Assembly: GCA_041745535.1 (NCBI GenBank) | Contig: JBGTIS010000386.1 | Coordinates: forward strand, 1 to 34,501 | Source: JBGTIS01 sp041745535 | GTDB lineage: Bacteria > Bacteroidota > Bacteroidia > Cytophagales > Cyclobacteriaceae | Direction: 5' to 3' | DNA: 34,501 bases | Shown here: piece by piece, positions 26,405 through 34,399 of the stretch | How positions within the stretch are numbered: position 1 is the stretch's first letter | Layout: each line of letters starts with the position of its first letter | Translations under genes and position numbers: made by a program | Notes under the pieces: generated by a model | Told to the model about the DNA's origin: nothing | Seen by the model: only the letters and a program-made list of their open reading frames with translations | Databases searched by the model: none

Positions 26405-27460
26405 TCATAGCTGATAAAGGTCCTCTCTCAGTTCCACCAGTAATCTTTCTATCAAATTCATATCAGGTCTTTCTGGTAAAGGCGCAGCCTTATAAATAGA
26501 TTTTATTTCAGAGAGTTTCATTTCTGCTTTCCTTACCAATTCTTCATAATTATACTCACCTTGTTTTATACTTAACAGGAAATCTCTGTCAGGTCTTTTG
26601 ACGTGAAGTGCGCACATACGGCCAATTTCTTCTGCCATGGCAAGCAACCGGAAAGTATGCATCATATTTTTGGCATCATAGTTTTTTCCATGAGACAATG
26701 TATTCTGATACCGAGTTTCATTTCTCTCATCTACCCAATCCCAATATTCTTTATACTCCCGACAATAAGCTGAATACCCGGATTGGTTGAACGACATGAT
26801 TGCGATGGGATTTTCACCTTTAGCATTTGAGCTTAGTGCCACATCATTGGCACTTTCTTTCTGTATCATTCCTTTATAATTCCCAGATGCATCATAATAT
26901 ATACCATATATGTCATGCATATGAGGGATTTTAGACAGACCACAATATTCCTGTTTCAGATTATTCTGATTCAAAAAATCTTTGACCTGAACCGAACCCT
27001 GGCCAGCAATTACGTAGAAAAAGTCCAGTATTGATTTTGGCTTCAGTTCTACTGGATTTAGAATTTTCTTATTCAACCCCCTGGCTTTCTTTATTTGTGT
27101 CATGGCATAGTTGCCAAAGGTTTGCAGGCAGAGCTTTGACAGGAATCGTTCCTGCCGTATTCTATTCATGATTGGATGTTTGTAAAGTATGCATTCCTCT
27201 GGTGTATTGAGTAATTCAAGAATATTAGGATTGTTCTTAGAAAGTAGTTCAATGAATCGTCCTAATTCATAATACACAATGTCATTACTCTTATTACTAA
27301 CCTGATCAATATAACCTAATGACAAAAATTTTTCTTTAGGAAGAAAGAATACTCCTCTGATATCAGTATCAGATTCAGGGGTATCCAATCCATATGCCCG
27401 ACTGCCACTAATGCACTCTAATAGGATAAGATTCTTTTCCTTTAATTCCTGAATGGTCAT
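26405..27460 (-). CDS. rlaP: RlaP-like polymerase-beta superfamily nucleotidyltransferase, copy 1
   Basis: A 351-residue cytoplasmic protein. The nucleotidyltransferase signature is near the start: SGSRAYGLDTPESDTDIRG, with the GS at residues 19-20 and the metal-binding Asp31 and Asp33. A long helical C-terminal part follows, with RMCALHVKRPDRDFLLSIKQ near its end. This matches the YcgL/RlaP group (RNA-repair-associated polymerase-beta family), proposed to add nucleotides to RNA ends or otherwise act beside RNA ligases; direct biochemistry is limited. Its start overlaps the stop of the second copy by 4 nt (ATGA), so translation is coupled. It is the last gene of the hen1-pnkp-rlaP-rlaP block and stands 82 nt before the antitoxin. 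Base composition is visibly more A/T rich than the left half of the window. Confidence 0.85.
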   Translation of the reverse strand: MTIQELKEKNLILLECISGSRAYGLDTPESDTDIRGVFFLPKEKFLSLGYIDQVSNKSNDIVYYELGRFIELLSKNNPNILELLNTPEECILYKHPIMNRIRQERFLSKLCLQTFGNYAMTQIKKARGLNKKILNPVELKPKSILDFFYVIAGQGSVQVKDFLNQNNLKQEYCGLSKIPHMHDIYGIYYDASGNYKGMIQKESANDVALSSNAKGENPIAIMSFNQSGYSAYCREYKEYWDWVDERNETRYQNTLSHGKNYDAKNMMHTFRLLAMAEEIGRMCALHVKRPDRDFLLSIKQGEYNYEELVRKAEMKLSEIKSIYKAAPLPERPDMNLIERLLVELREDLYQL

Positions 27461-28212
27461 GATTTTATAATTGCCTTATAAAAATTATTTAGTACCTCTG
27501 ACTCGCCATTTGATGTTTTTAAATTATTAGCTGCTTTTTCATTTTCTATCAGAAGATCATAAAGAAAATCTACAATCCGCTTATCAGCCGGATGCAGATA
27601 ACTTTCATTTTGTGCTGCTTTTATTATAACTAATCTGGATATTTCATCTCTTAAATCCACCGGTATATCTAAACCTCCAAGTAATTTAGTAAAATCCACT
27701 GGTGGAAAGTTTTGCTTTTGAGTAATCCAATAAGCAGCGCAAGCTGTGCGTAAAGCATAAAACAAATGCTTTAGTTTATATTGGCTTTTATCACACAAAG
27801 CTGCATGTTTCTTTGCCATACTTTGGTAATGATAAAATCCAGTTATAGGCGAGAAAAAAGAAGTGGCTATTGCCTGTAACTGTTTATCAAAGTTTTCATC
27901 GCTTAGGTAAGTAATGGTCGAATATACCCACTCTAATAAGGGGATATTAGATTTCTGTAGCAACAACAGCGCCTTCTGTATATCCCAGCCACCCATATCC
28001 GGATTATCCTGTATAGCGGGATCAATGGTATCTTTCTGCTTATGTAGCGAAAGATAAAAATCCAATTTATGTCTGTAGATAAAACGAACATCAAAGTCAC
28101 TATCAGGGGAAGCATAACCCCATGCCCTTGAACCAGCTTCACAGGCATAAAGCACAATGATATTGTACTGGTTCTCCAGCATTTTCAATCGATTTTGTAT
28201 CATTATTTCCAT
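27457..28212 (-). CDS. rlaP: RlaP-like polymerase-beta superfamily nucleotidyltransferase, copy 2
   Basis: A 251-residue relative of the preceding protein in the same family. Its signature is EAGSRAWGYASPDSDFDVRFIY, with GS at residues 27-28 and Asp39 and Asp41. It is about 100 residues shorter than copy 1 and has diverged strongly (SRAWGYASPDSDFDVR against SRAYGLDTPESDTDIR), so the two are not a recent duplication. The C-terminal half includes a helical HEPN- or TutASE-like segment (HLFYALRTACAAYWI, then LHPADKRIVDFLYDLL). It starts 2 nt after the pnkp stop. The close packing implies it works with Pnkp and Hen1 on damaged RNA. Confidence 0.85.
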   Translation of the reverse strand: MEIMIQNRLKMLENQYNIIVLYACEAGSRAWGYASPDSDFDVRFIYRHKLDFYLSLHKQKDTIDPAIQDNPDMGGWDIQKALLLLQKSNIPLLEWVYSTITYLSDENFDKQLQAIATSFFSPITGFYHYQSMAKKHAALCDKSQYKLKHLFYALRTACAAYWITQKQNFPPVDFTKLLGGLDIPVDLRDEISRLVIIKAAQNESYLHPADKRIVDFLYDLLIENEKAANNLKTSNGESEVLNNFYKAIIKS

Positions 28213-28214
28213 AT

Positions 28215-30788
28215 CTATAATCTTGGGTCCACTGTTTCACTCTCTAACGCAAGTACCCCAAACACACATTCATGCACTTTACGCAGTGGTTCCTTTTTAA
28301 CAAACCTTTCCAGACTTTCTACGCCAAGTGCAAGTTCACGCAGTGCCATAGATCGCTTATGAGATAAGCCTCGGTTTTTCAATCGTTCCATATTCAATGT
28401 CGCGGTATATTCCGGACCATAAATGATGCGCAGGTATTCCCTTCCACGGCATTTAATAGCAGGTTGGATTAACCCTTTTTTGCCATAACTGATAAAATCC
28501 ATTGGCTTTACAACCATACCTTCTCCACCTTCCCTGGTCATTGCTTCCCACCAGGAAATGGCTTGCTGAATAGTTTCTTCATCCTCCAGATCAACAAGTC
28601 TATAAGTCGTAGCTACCATCATTTTTGGATCAGCTTTACAAAATTTGGCAATTGTATCCATATGCCATACGTGGGTTTTGTCTGTATGAACCACACCTTC
28701 TGTTGCTAATATATGGAAGGGTGCCAGCTTAAAATCATCCAGACTGTTCACCGGCCAGCAATAATGCTGATAGGCGGCTGTATAATCCGCAATCATCTGT
28801 TGCTTCTGATCAAACATTCTGTAGAGTTCGTCCATACCTTCAATATTTCTGGTTTGTGCCTGTGCTAAGGTACTTGCCACAGTAGTTAGAGAAGCCTTGC
28901 CTGAGGCTCCAACCGCTGCGTACTGATCTTTAAGTAAGGCCTGTGCCTTGGCTGACCAGGGCATCAATTCAGTATCCAGACATACCCAGTCGGTATCGAA
29001 CTCCTGCCAGAAATCAGCCTGGGTAAGCATACCTTTCACTCTTTCTACAAAAGCTTTTTCTACACTCACATCATTAAAGAAATTCCTGCCGGTTCGGGTA
29101 TAACAAACACCTATACCTTCATTTTCAATACCAAATCTTTTTAACGCAACCGCTTCATTCTGGCAAATAACTAAAATAGCCCGGGACCCCATATGTTTTT
29201 CTTCACACACTACCTGTTTCACTCCCTGGGATTTGAAGTACCTGAAAGCTTCCAAAGGATGTTCCAGATAATCAGGCAAAGCACTGGTTTCGGTTGGAGA
29301 CATAGTAGGCGGTAGGTAGATGAGCCATTTTGGGTTTACCGCAAACCTGCTCATTACTTCTAATGCAGCCATACTGTTTTCTTCTCTTACCGTAATATTA
29401 TTTCTAAGCCTGGTACTAATAATTCTTTTCCCGGTTACATCTGCTATATCCAGTAAATCATCATATTCCTGCTGGTGGCTCAGAACTATATCATTTTTAG
29501 AAACCAATGGCCTGACGGGTTCTTCATATATTTCTTTTGCGGCAACTGAAACCAGGGTTTCTTCCGGATACCTTAAAGCGGTTAATTTGCCCCCAAATAC
29601 ACAGCCCGTATCAATATTAATGGTTTTGTTAAGCCATTGCGGTTCTGGTACGGGCGTATGTCCATATACTACCATCGCCTTACCTCTGTATTCTGAAGCC
29701 CAGTTGTAACGCACAGGCAAGCCAAATTCATCAGTTTCTCCGGTAGTCTCCCCAAACAGACAAAAGGCCCTTACCGCACCACTGCCTCTTCCCTGCATGG
29801 TTTCCTTTATGCCTGCGTGAGAAACCACCAGTCGCCCCTTGTCAAACACATAATGACTGACCAGACTGTATATAAATTCTTTAATCTGATCTTTAAAAAC
29901 CCTAGACTCTCCTTCCAGTTGTGCCCATGTTTTTTCCAAGCCGTGTTTAATGGATACATTTTTGCCATTAAGCTTTTTTTGCAGTTTCATATCATGGTTA
30001 CCCGGTACACAGTAAGCAGTTCCCTGAGCTACCATGCTCATTACCAGTTTCAGCACTCCTGGTGAATCCGGCCCCCGGTCTACCAGGTCTCCTAAGAATA
30101 TTACTTGGCGGCCTTCCGGATGAGATACTTTCAACCCGAAATGGCTTCTTGTATCTTCAGTTGTCTCGATCTGATAGCCCAGTAAATCCAGTAGTTCTCT
30201 TAGCTCTGTATAGCAGCCATGAATATCGCCAATGATATCAAAAGGTCCGTTTACCTCTTTCCTGTCGTTATAAAGCTTTTCCCTGCGAATATCTGTAACG
30301 GCCTGTACCTCTTCTTCTGACCTAAGGACATAAATATGCCTGAATCCTTCTTTTTTCAGGTTCTTGATCGACCGCTTCAATTGTGAACGTTGCTGACTCA
30401 GTACATAGCTACCAAAGTTTCGATCTGGCCTTTGCTGATTTCTTTCATGGCATATTTTTTCAGGTATATCCAGCACAATGGCTACCGGCAAACAATGATA
30501 TTCCCTGGCAAGGTTTATCAGTTCCTTTCTTCCCTCTGCTTGAATGTTTGTGGCATCCACTACTGTTAACAAACCATTTTTCAATCGCTTTCCTGCAACA
30601 AAGTGGAGTAATTCAAAAGCATCGTCTGAGGCAGCCTGATTGTTCTCATCATCCGAAACAATTCCTCTGCAACCATCAGAAGAAACAATTTCAGTGGCTT
30701 TAAAATGTTTGCGGGCAAAGGTGGATTTTCCTGATCCGGAAATGCCTACTAATGCTACAAGCGATAATTCTGGTATCCTGATTTCCAT
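28215..30788 (-). CDS. pnkp: Polynucleotide kinase-phosphatase/ligase (bacterial Pnkp)
   Basis: An 857-residue three-domain RNA end-healing and sealing enzyme, close in length to the approximately 870-residue Clostridium thermocellum type. The 5'-OH kinase domain (about 1-170) has the P-loop GISGSGKST at 15-23. The metallophosphatase domain (about 180-430), which removes 3' or 2',3'-cyclic phosphates, has GDIHG at 187, GDLVDRG at 233, GNHD at 263 and GHTPV at 376. The ligase/adenylyltransferase domain (about 470-857) has motif I CEEKHMGSRA with Lys531 as the AMP acceptor, DTEL at 605, EGMVVKP at 756 and IKCRGREYLRIIYG at 778. All catalytic motifs are intact. In known systems the ligase works only together with Hen1, encoded here 4 nt upstream. 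Confidence 0.97.
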   Translation of the reverse strand: MEIRIPELSLVALVGISGSGKSTFARKHFKATEIVSSDGCRGIVSDDENNQAASDDAFELLHFVAGKRLKNGLLTVVDATNIQAEGRKELINLAREYHCLPVAIVLDIPEKICHERNQQRPDRNFGSYVLSQQRSQLKRSIKNLKKEGFRHIYVLRSEEEVQAVTDIRREKLYNDRKEVNGPFDIIGDIHGCYTELRELLDLLGYQIETTEDTRSHFGLKVSHPEGRQVIFLGDLVDRGPDSPGVLKLVMSMVAQGTAYCVPGNHDMKLQKKLNGKNVSIKHGLEKTWAQLEGESRVFKDQIKEFIYSLVSHYVFDKGRLVVSHAGIKETMQGRGSGAVRAFCLFGETTGETDEFGLPVRYNWASEYRGKAMVVYGHTPVPEPQWLNKTINIDTGCVFGGKLTALRYPEETLVSVAAKEIYEEPVRPLVSKNDIVLSHQQEYDDLLDIADVTGKRIISTRLRNNITVREENSMAALEVMSRFAVNPKWLIYLPPTMSPTETSALPDYLEHPLEAFRYFKSQGVKQVVCEEKHMGSRAILVICQNEAVALKRFGIENEGIGVCYTRTGRNFFNDVSVEKAFVERVKGMLTQADFWQEFDTDWVCLDTELMPWSAKAQALLKDQYAAVGASGKASLTTVASTLAQAQTRNIEGMDELYRMFDQKQQMIADYTAAYQHYCWPVNSLDDFKLAPFHILATEGVVHTDKTHVWHMDTIAKFCKADPKMMVATTYRLVDLEDEETIQQAISWWEAMTREGGEGMVVKPMDFISYGKKGLIQPAIKCRGREYLRIIYGPEYTATLNMERLKNRGLSHKRSMALRELALGVESLERFVKKEPLRKVHECVFGVLALESETVDPRL

Positions 30789-30792
30789 AATT

Positions 30793-32208
30793 TTAAATAT
30801 TTTCTCCTTTTAAAGTAAACACAGCCATTTGCGAAGGGGCACCAACATTTGGCTCTTCTTCTCCCACAGGCTTAAAATTGACATTATATTGAAACTGCCC
30901 GGCTACTTTTTTTGCCCAGCTTTCAAATTCATTTCTGGTCCATTCAAACCGATGATCCGCATGCCGGAAGGTATCAGCAGCCAATCGATCAAATAGCGCA
31001 TTATATTCACTATTGGGCGTAGTTAGCACTACCACTTTCGGTTGGGCATGTTCAAATACCACCCTTTCAAAGCTTTTCAACCGATTGATGTCCAGATGTT
31101 CTATTACTTCGACAATGGCCGCTGCATCATAGCCAGCAAGCCGATTATCTCGATAGGTCAGGGACCCTTGCACCAAAGAAATCCTTTCTTTCTGTTTGGG
31201 TGACATTTCTGCCATATGCAGTCTTTCTGCTGCTTTTTCTAATTCCCGGTAAGCAACGTCTACTCCCAGCATGTACTCAAACTGTTTTTCCTTGAGCAAC
31301 AATCTGAGCAATTTACCTTCTCCACAGCCCAGGTCGATCACCCGTCTGGCACCGGCACTTTTAAGTTCAGTAACCACTTGTTGCAATCGTTTCTGATGCA
31401 GCGTTTCCTTTTGTTTGTCGGACAAATCATTTTCTATATCATCCGATATTTCATTCTCACCTTCTGTTCCCTCCGTATTTAAAAGCCGATTCAGTGCATG
31501 ATGGGTAAACCCGCTCAGATTTTTGAGATACCTTTTTACTATCTGTTCTTTTTCAGGATGGTTTTGCAACCAGCCTTCTCCTTTTGCCAGCAGCTTTTCT
31601 ACTTCTGCCTGGCTGATCCAGTAGTGCTTATCAGCATCCAGCACCGGAATCAGTACATACAGGTGTCTGAGCAATTCCTGCAAGGTTTTCTGAGTTTTTA
31701 GCTGTACGGTATAGTATTTACTTTCTCCCCAGTCGCTGAATTTTTTATCCAGATTATGCCTTTGCAGGGCTACTTCATAATCTAAAGGTTCAAACAGCTT
31801 TCTGATTAGTAACTCACCACCTTTTGGTGCTGGAAGTACAGCAATTTTAATCTCTAATGACATACTCACCTTGGGAAGTTCCGGTTTTTTATTACATCTG
31901 CCGTTCATGGCGGTTGAAAATGCTTTGGAAAGGGCAACGCTCATGAATGAGGAAGCTACATACGGTCGGTCATTCACAAAATGACCTAAAGCAAAATCGC
32001 CGGGCATATTCCTGGTACTTCTAACCAGAGCAATGGGATCAATATCCAGCAATACGGCTACTGTGCATCTTCTTTCATTAGCTTCCGGATAAAAGATATG
32101 GGCTTTACCAGCGGCTATTTCTACCGACTGCAATTTATCAGGGTGCTTGTGCAGTAGAAAGCTAAGGTCCGTAGCGGGTTGGTGAGTTGTTGTAATTGTC
32201 AGCAGCAT
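30793..32208 (-). CDS. hen1: 3'-terminal RNA ribose 2'-O-methyltransferase Hen1
   Basis: A 471-residue protein with the bacterial Hen1 layout. The N-terminal half (about 1-240) is the Pnkp-interacting part that activates the ligase. The C-terminal half is an S-adenosylmethionine methyltransferase with the SAM loop RRVIDLGCGEGKLL (about 288-302) and the metal-binding residues Glu367, Glu370 and His371 in VEVIEHLD plus a histidine of FRHADHRFEW (416 or 419). It methylates the 2'-OH at the 3' end of cut RNA before ligation, so the repaired RNA cannot be cut there again. It is the first gene of the minus-strand RNA-repair operon and is divergent from the regulator-oxygenase gene across 101 nt. 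Confidence 0.97.
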   Translation of the reverse strand: MLLTITTTHQPATDLSFLLHKHPDKLQSVEIAAGKAHIFYPEANERRCTVAVLLDIDPIALVRSTRNMPGDFALGHFVNDRPYVASSFMSVALSKAFSTAMNGRCNKKPELPKVSMSLEIKIAVLPAPKGGELLIRKLFEPLDYEVALQRHNLDKKFSDWGESKYYTVQLKTQKTLQELLRHLYVLIPVLDADKHYWISQAEVEKLLAKGEGWLQNHPEKEQIVKRYLKNLSGFTHHALNRLLNTEGTEGENEISDDIENDLSDKQKETLHQKRLQQVVTELKSAGARRVIDLGCGEGKLLRLLLKEKQFEYMLGVDVAYRELEKAAERLHMAEMSPKQKERISLVQGSLTYRDNRLAGYDAAAIVEVIEHLDINRLKSFERVVFEHAQPKVVVLTTPNSEYNALFDRLAADTFRHADHRFEWTRNEFESWAKKVAGQFQYNVNFKPVGEEEPNVGAPSQMAVFTLKGENI

Positions 32209-32253
32209 AATTAAGACTATTATTGATTTTATTACTCAAAGATGAGGAACGAG

Positions 32254-32274
32254 TGCGCAGTCTTTTTGCGCAGT
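32254..32274. promoter_or_regulatory. Two direct TGCGCAGT boxes, putative operator
   Basis: TGCGCAGT occurs at 32254-32261 and 32267-32274, 13 bp apart (a little over one helical turn). The TGCGCA core of each is itself palindromic. They are central in the 101-nt region between hen1 and the divergent regulator, and the second overlaps the TTTG box of the regulator's putative promoter. This is the arrangement expected of an autoregulated operator; the binding protein is inferred to be the WYL regulator. Confidence 0.5.
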
Positions 32275-32296
32275 AACAAAAAATTTCATTTTTTTG
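32265..32296 (+). promoter_or_regulatory. Putative promoter of the regulator-oxygenase gene
   Basis: TTTG at 32265-32268, a 20-bp spacer and TTTTTTTG at 32289-32296 fit the Bacteroidota consensus apart from the A of the -7 box. The predicted transcript start is near 32303, only a few nucleotides before the ATG at 32310, so the leader would be very short. Confidence 0.4.
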
Positions 32297-32309
32297 AGAA
32301 AAAATTTAT

Positions 32310-34049
32310 ATGCCTGTTAATCGAAATGCACTGATTCGCTATCGTACCATTGATCAATGTTTGAGAAATCGGTACAGAAAATGGACACTGGAAGATTTAA
32401 TTGAGGCCTGCTCAAATGCGCTGTATGAATATGAAGGCATTGACAAAGGGGTAAGCCGACGGACTGTGCAAATGGATATCCAGTTGATGCGTAGCGATAA
32501 ATTAGGTTACAATGCCCCTATTATTATTCAGGAGAGAAAATACTACACCTATGAACATCCTGATTATTCCATTACCAACATTCCGCTTACCAATCAGGAT
32601 TTGGGCAAGCTAACTGAGGTTATTGAAATTCTTAAGCAATTTAAAGGCTTTACCCATTTTCAGGAGCTTTCCGGGATGGTGCAAAAGCTGGAAGACAAAG
32701 TTTTTACCGAAAAAACCCATCAGCAATCTGCCATACAGTTTGAAACCAATGAAAACCTGAAGGGACTGGAATTTATTGACGATATTTATCAGGCCATTAT
32801 TAAAAAGAAGGCCCTTCATTTTACCTATCAGTCTTTCAAAGCCCAGCAGCCGGGTAGTTTCGATTTTCATCCCCAGCTTCTGAAAGAGTTCAGAAACCGT
32901 TGGTTTGTGCTAGGATTTAAAAATAAAAAGCAGGTACCAATTTTACTGGCACTGGATCGTCTCATAGACATCACCACTTCTGACCTGGATTATGTTGAAA
33001 ACACAAATCTTAATCTACAATCATATTTTAAAAATGTGGTGGGTGTAAGCGTAGCAGAAAATGGTAGCATTGAGTGGATAGAAATTTTTGTGGTGCGGGA
33101 GCATGCGCCATATGTACTGACCAAGCCCCTGCACCATTCACAGCAATTACTTAAAAGATTGCCGGGTGGAGTAATCATATCTTTGGATGTACAGCTCAAT
33201 TTTGAGTTGGAAAAGGAGCTGCTGGGATTAGGAGAAACGATCAAAGTACTGAAACCTGATAGCCTGGTGCGGCGATTAAAAAAGAGAGTGGCACAGATGC
33301 ATCAGCTTTATACTTTGGACCTGCATCCTATGGTAGCCCGGGAAACCATAAAGAAAGTTGACAGAAGAGGATCAGCCATTCTGGATGGTATTTACCAGGC
33401 AGTTGAGATCCAACAAATTATTTCCTGTATTGCCAGTTACAACCGGGATACTGAGCATTTGCAAATCACCAGAGAAGTGTTTGCCATCCGTAAACTGTTG
33501 ATAGAGCTTCCTGAATTGAAAACCCTTTTATTCAATCAGAAACTCTGTACCATTATCCAACAGGGTATGGGAGAAGATTATTTTCTATGCAAAGCTATTT
33601 ATTTTGATAAGCCTGCCCAATCCAACTGGTATGTTACCTGGCACCAGGATATACCCATCAATGTATTAGAAAAAAAGGAAGCGCCAGGTTTTTCAGGCTG
33701 GACGCAAAAACAGGATACAATTAGCGTAATGCCACCTGAATCGTATATTAAAAATATCTATACTATCCGCATCCATCTAGATACCACTACCGCCGAAAAT
33801 GGCGCGTTGCAGGTCATACAAAAATCTCATTTTAACATTCTTACCAGTGAGGAAACTCTAAATCTGCGGCAACAAAAAGAGCCAATTTTCTGCGAAGTAG
33901 AGGCTGGCGGTATACACTTAATGAAACCCCTTACTTTGCATGCGTCTAAAAAAACAACCAACGATCAGCCCAGAAGGGTGATTCACCTGGAATTTGCTTC
34001 CCTGGATTTGCCTGAAGGATTGGAATGGGCTGAAAAGGTAATGATATGA
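32310..34049 (+). CDS. WYL-type transcription regulator fused to a phytanoyl-CoA-dioxygenase-like 2OG/Fe(II) oxygenase
   Basis: A 579-residue two-module protein. The first module (about 1-330) is a WYL regulator. Its N-terminus has a DNA-binding winged helix (NRYRKWTLEDLIEACSNALY, GVSRRTVQMDIQLMR). The WYL sensor domain follows (KKKALHFTYQSFKAQQPGSF, LKEFRNRWFVLGF), and then a WCX-like tail ending VRRLKKRVAQMHQLY. The second module (about 335-579) looks like the PhyH oxygenase family: WYVTWHQDIPIN supplies the HxD pair His445 and Asp447, TAENGALQVIQKSH matches the strand that in PhyH reads xNGxLxVxPGSH, and LMKPLTLHASKK gives the distal His544, followed by RRVIHLEFA with the 2-oxoglutarate-binding Arg at 555 or 556. 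The iron site thus appears intact. The frame is continuous, so the fusion is real in this sequence. It is divergent from the RNA-repair operon and probably controls it. Confidence 0.85.
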   Translation: MPVNRNALIRYRTIDQCLRNRYRKWTLEDLIEACSNALYEYEGIDKGVSRRTVQMDIQLMRSDKLGYNAPIIIQERKYYTYEHPDYSITNIPLTNQDLGKLTEVIEILKQFKGFTHFQELSGMVQKLEDKVFTEKTHQQSAIQFETNENLKGLEFIDDIYQAIIKKKALHFTYQSFKAQQPGSFDFHPQLLKEFRNRWFVLGFKNKKQVPILLALDRLIDITTSDLDYVENTNLNLQSYFKNVVGVSVAENGSIEWIEIFVVREHAPYVLTKPLHHSQQLLKRLPGGVIISLDVQLNFELEKELLGLGETIKVLKPDSLVRRLKKRVAQMHQLYTLDLHPMVARETIKKVDRRGSAILDGIYQAVEIQQIISCIASYNRDTEHLQITREVFAIRKLLIELPELKTLLFNQKLCTIIQQGMGEDYFLCKAIYFDKPAQSNWYVTWHQDIPINVLEKKEAPGFSGWTQKQDTISVMPPESYIKNIYTIRIHLDTTTAENGALQVIQKSHFNILTSEETLNLRQQKEPIFCEVEAGGIHLMKPLTLHASKKTTNDQPRRVIHLEFASLDLPEGLEWAEKVMI

Positions 34050-34106
34050 ATTTTAAAAATATAATTTGAACTCATACAAAGTTTATGTTTAGGAATTTCA
34101 ACAAAG

Positions 34107-34399
34107 ATTTCAATTCCACAATGGTGCGATTAACAGCACCGACTTTTTTAGGTCAACAAGCTCGTTTTTAAAATTTCAATTCCACAATGGTGCGATTAAC
34201 AGATCAAACGGGGTTAGTGCGATACAAGGACAAAACATATTTCAATTCCACAATGGTGCGATTAACAGATAGATTTATTTGCCCTACAGAAAGCGGATAT
34301 GAATATTTCAATTCCACAATGGTGCGATTAACAGTACCCTATTTTGATGGGTGGTGTAGTATGCCATGTATTTCAATTCCACAATGGTGCGATTAACAG
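34107..34399 (-). CRISPR. CRISPR array: five identical 30-nt repeats, four spacers
   Basis: Repeats at 34107-34136, 34173-34202, 34239-34268, 34305-34334 and 34370-34399 begin ATTTCAATTCC, contain ACAATGGTGCG and end GATTAACAG; I see no base difference among them. Spacers are 36, 36, 36 and 35 nt. On the opposite strand the repeat ends in ATTGAAAT, the usual 8-nt 5' handle of crRNAs from type I-A/B/D and type III systems, so transcription is most likely leftward with the leader to the right of 34399. All repeats being intact gives no degenerate terminal copy to confirm direction. No cas gene is in the window, so the effector type is unknown. Confidence 0.95.

Noticed and set aside
34187..34396. 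69-codon plus-strand ORF with a repeated FNSTMVRLT motif
   Set aside because: The protein repeat is just translation of the CRISPR repeats; the array explains it fully.
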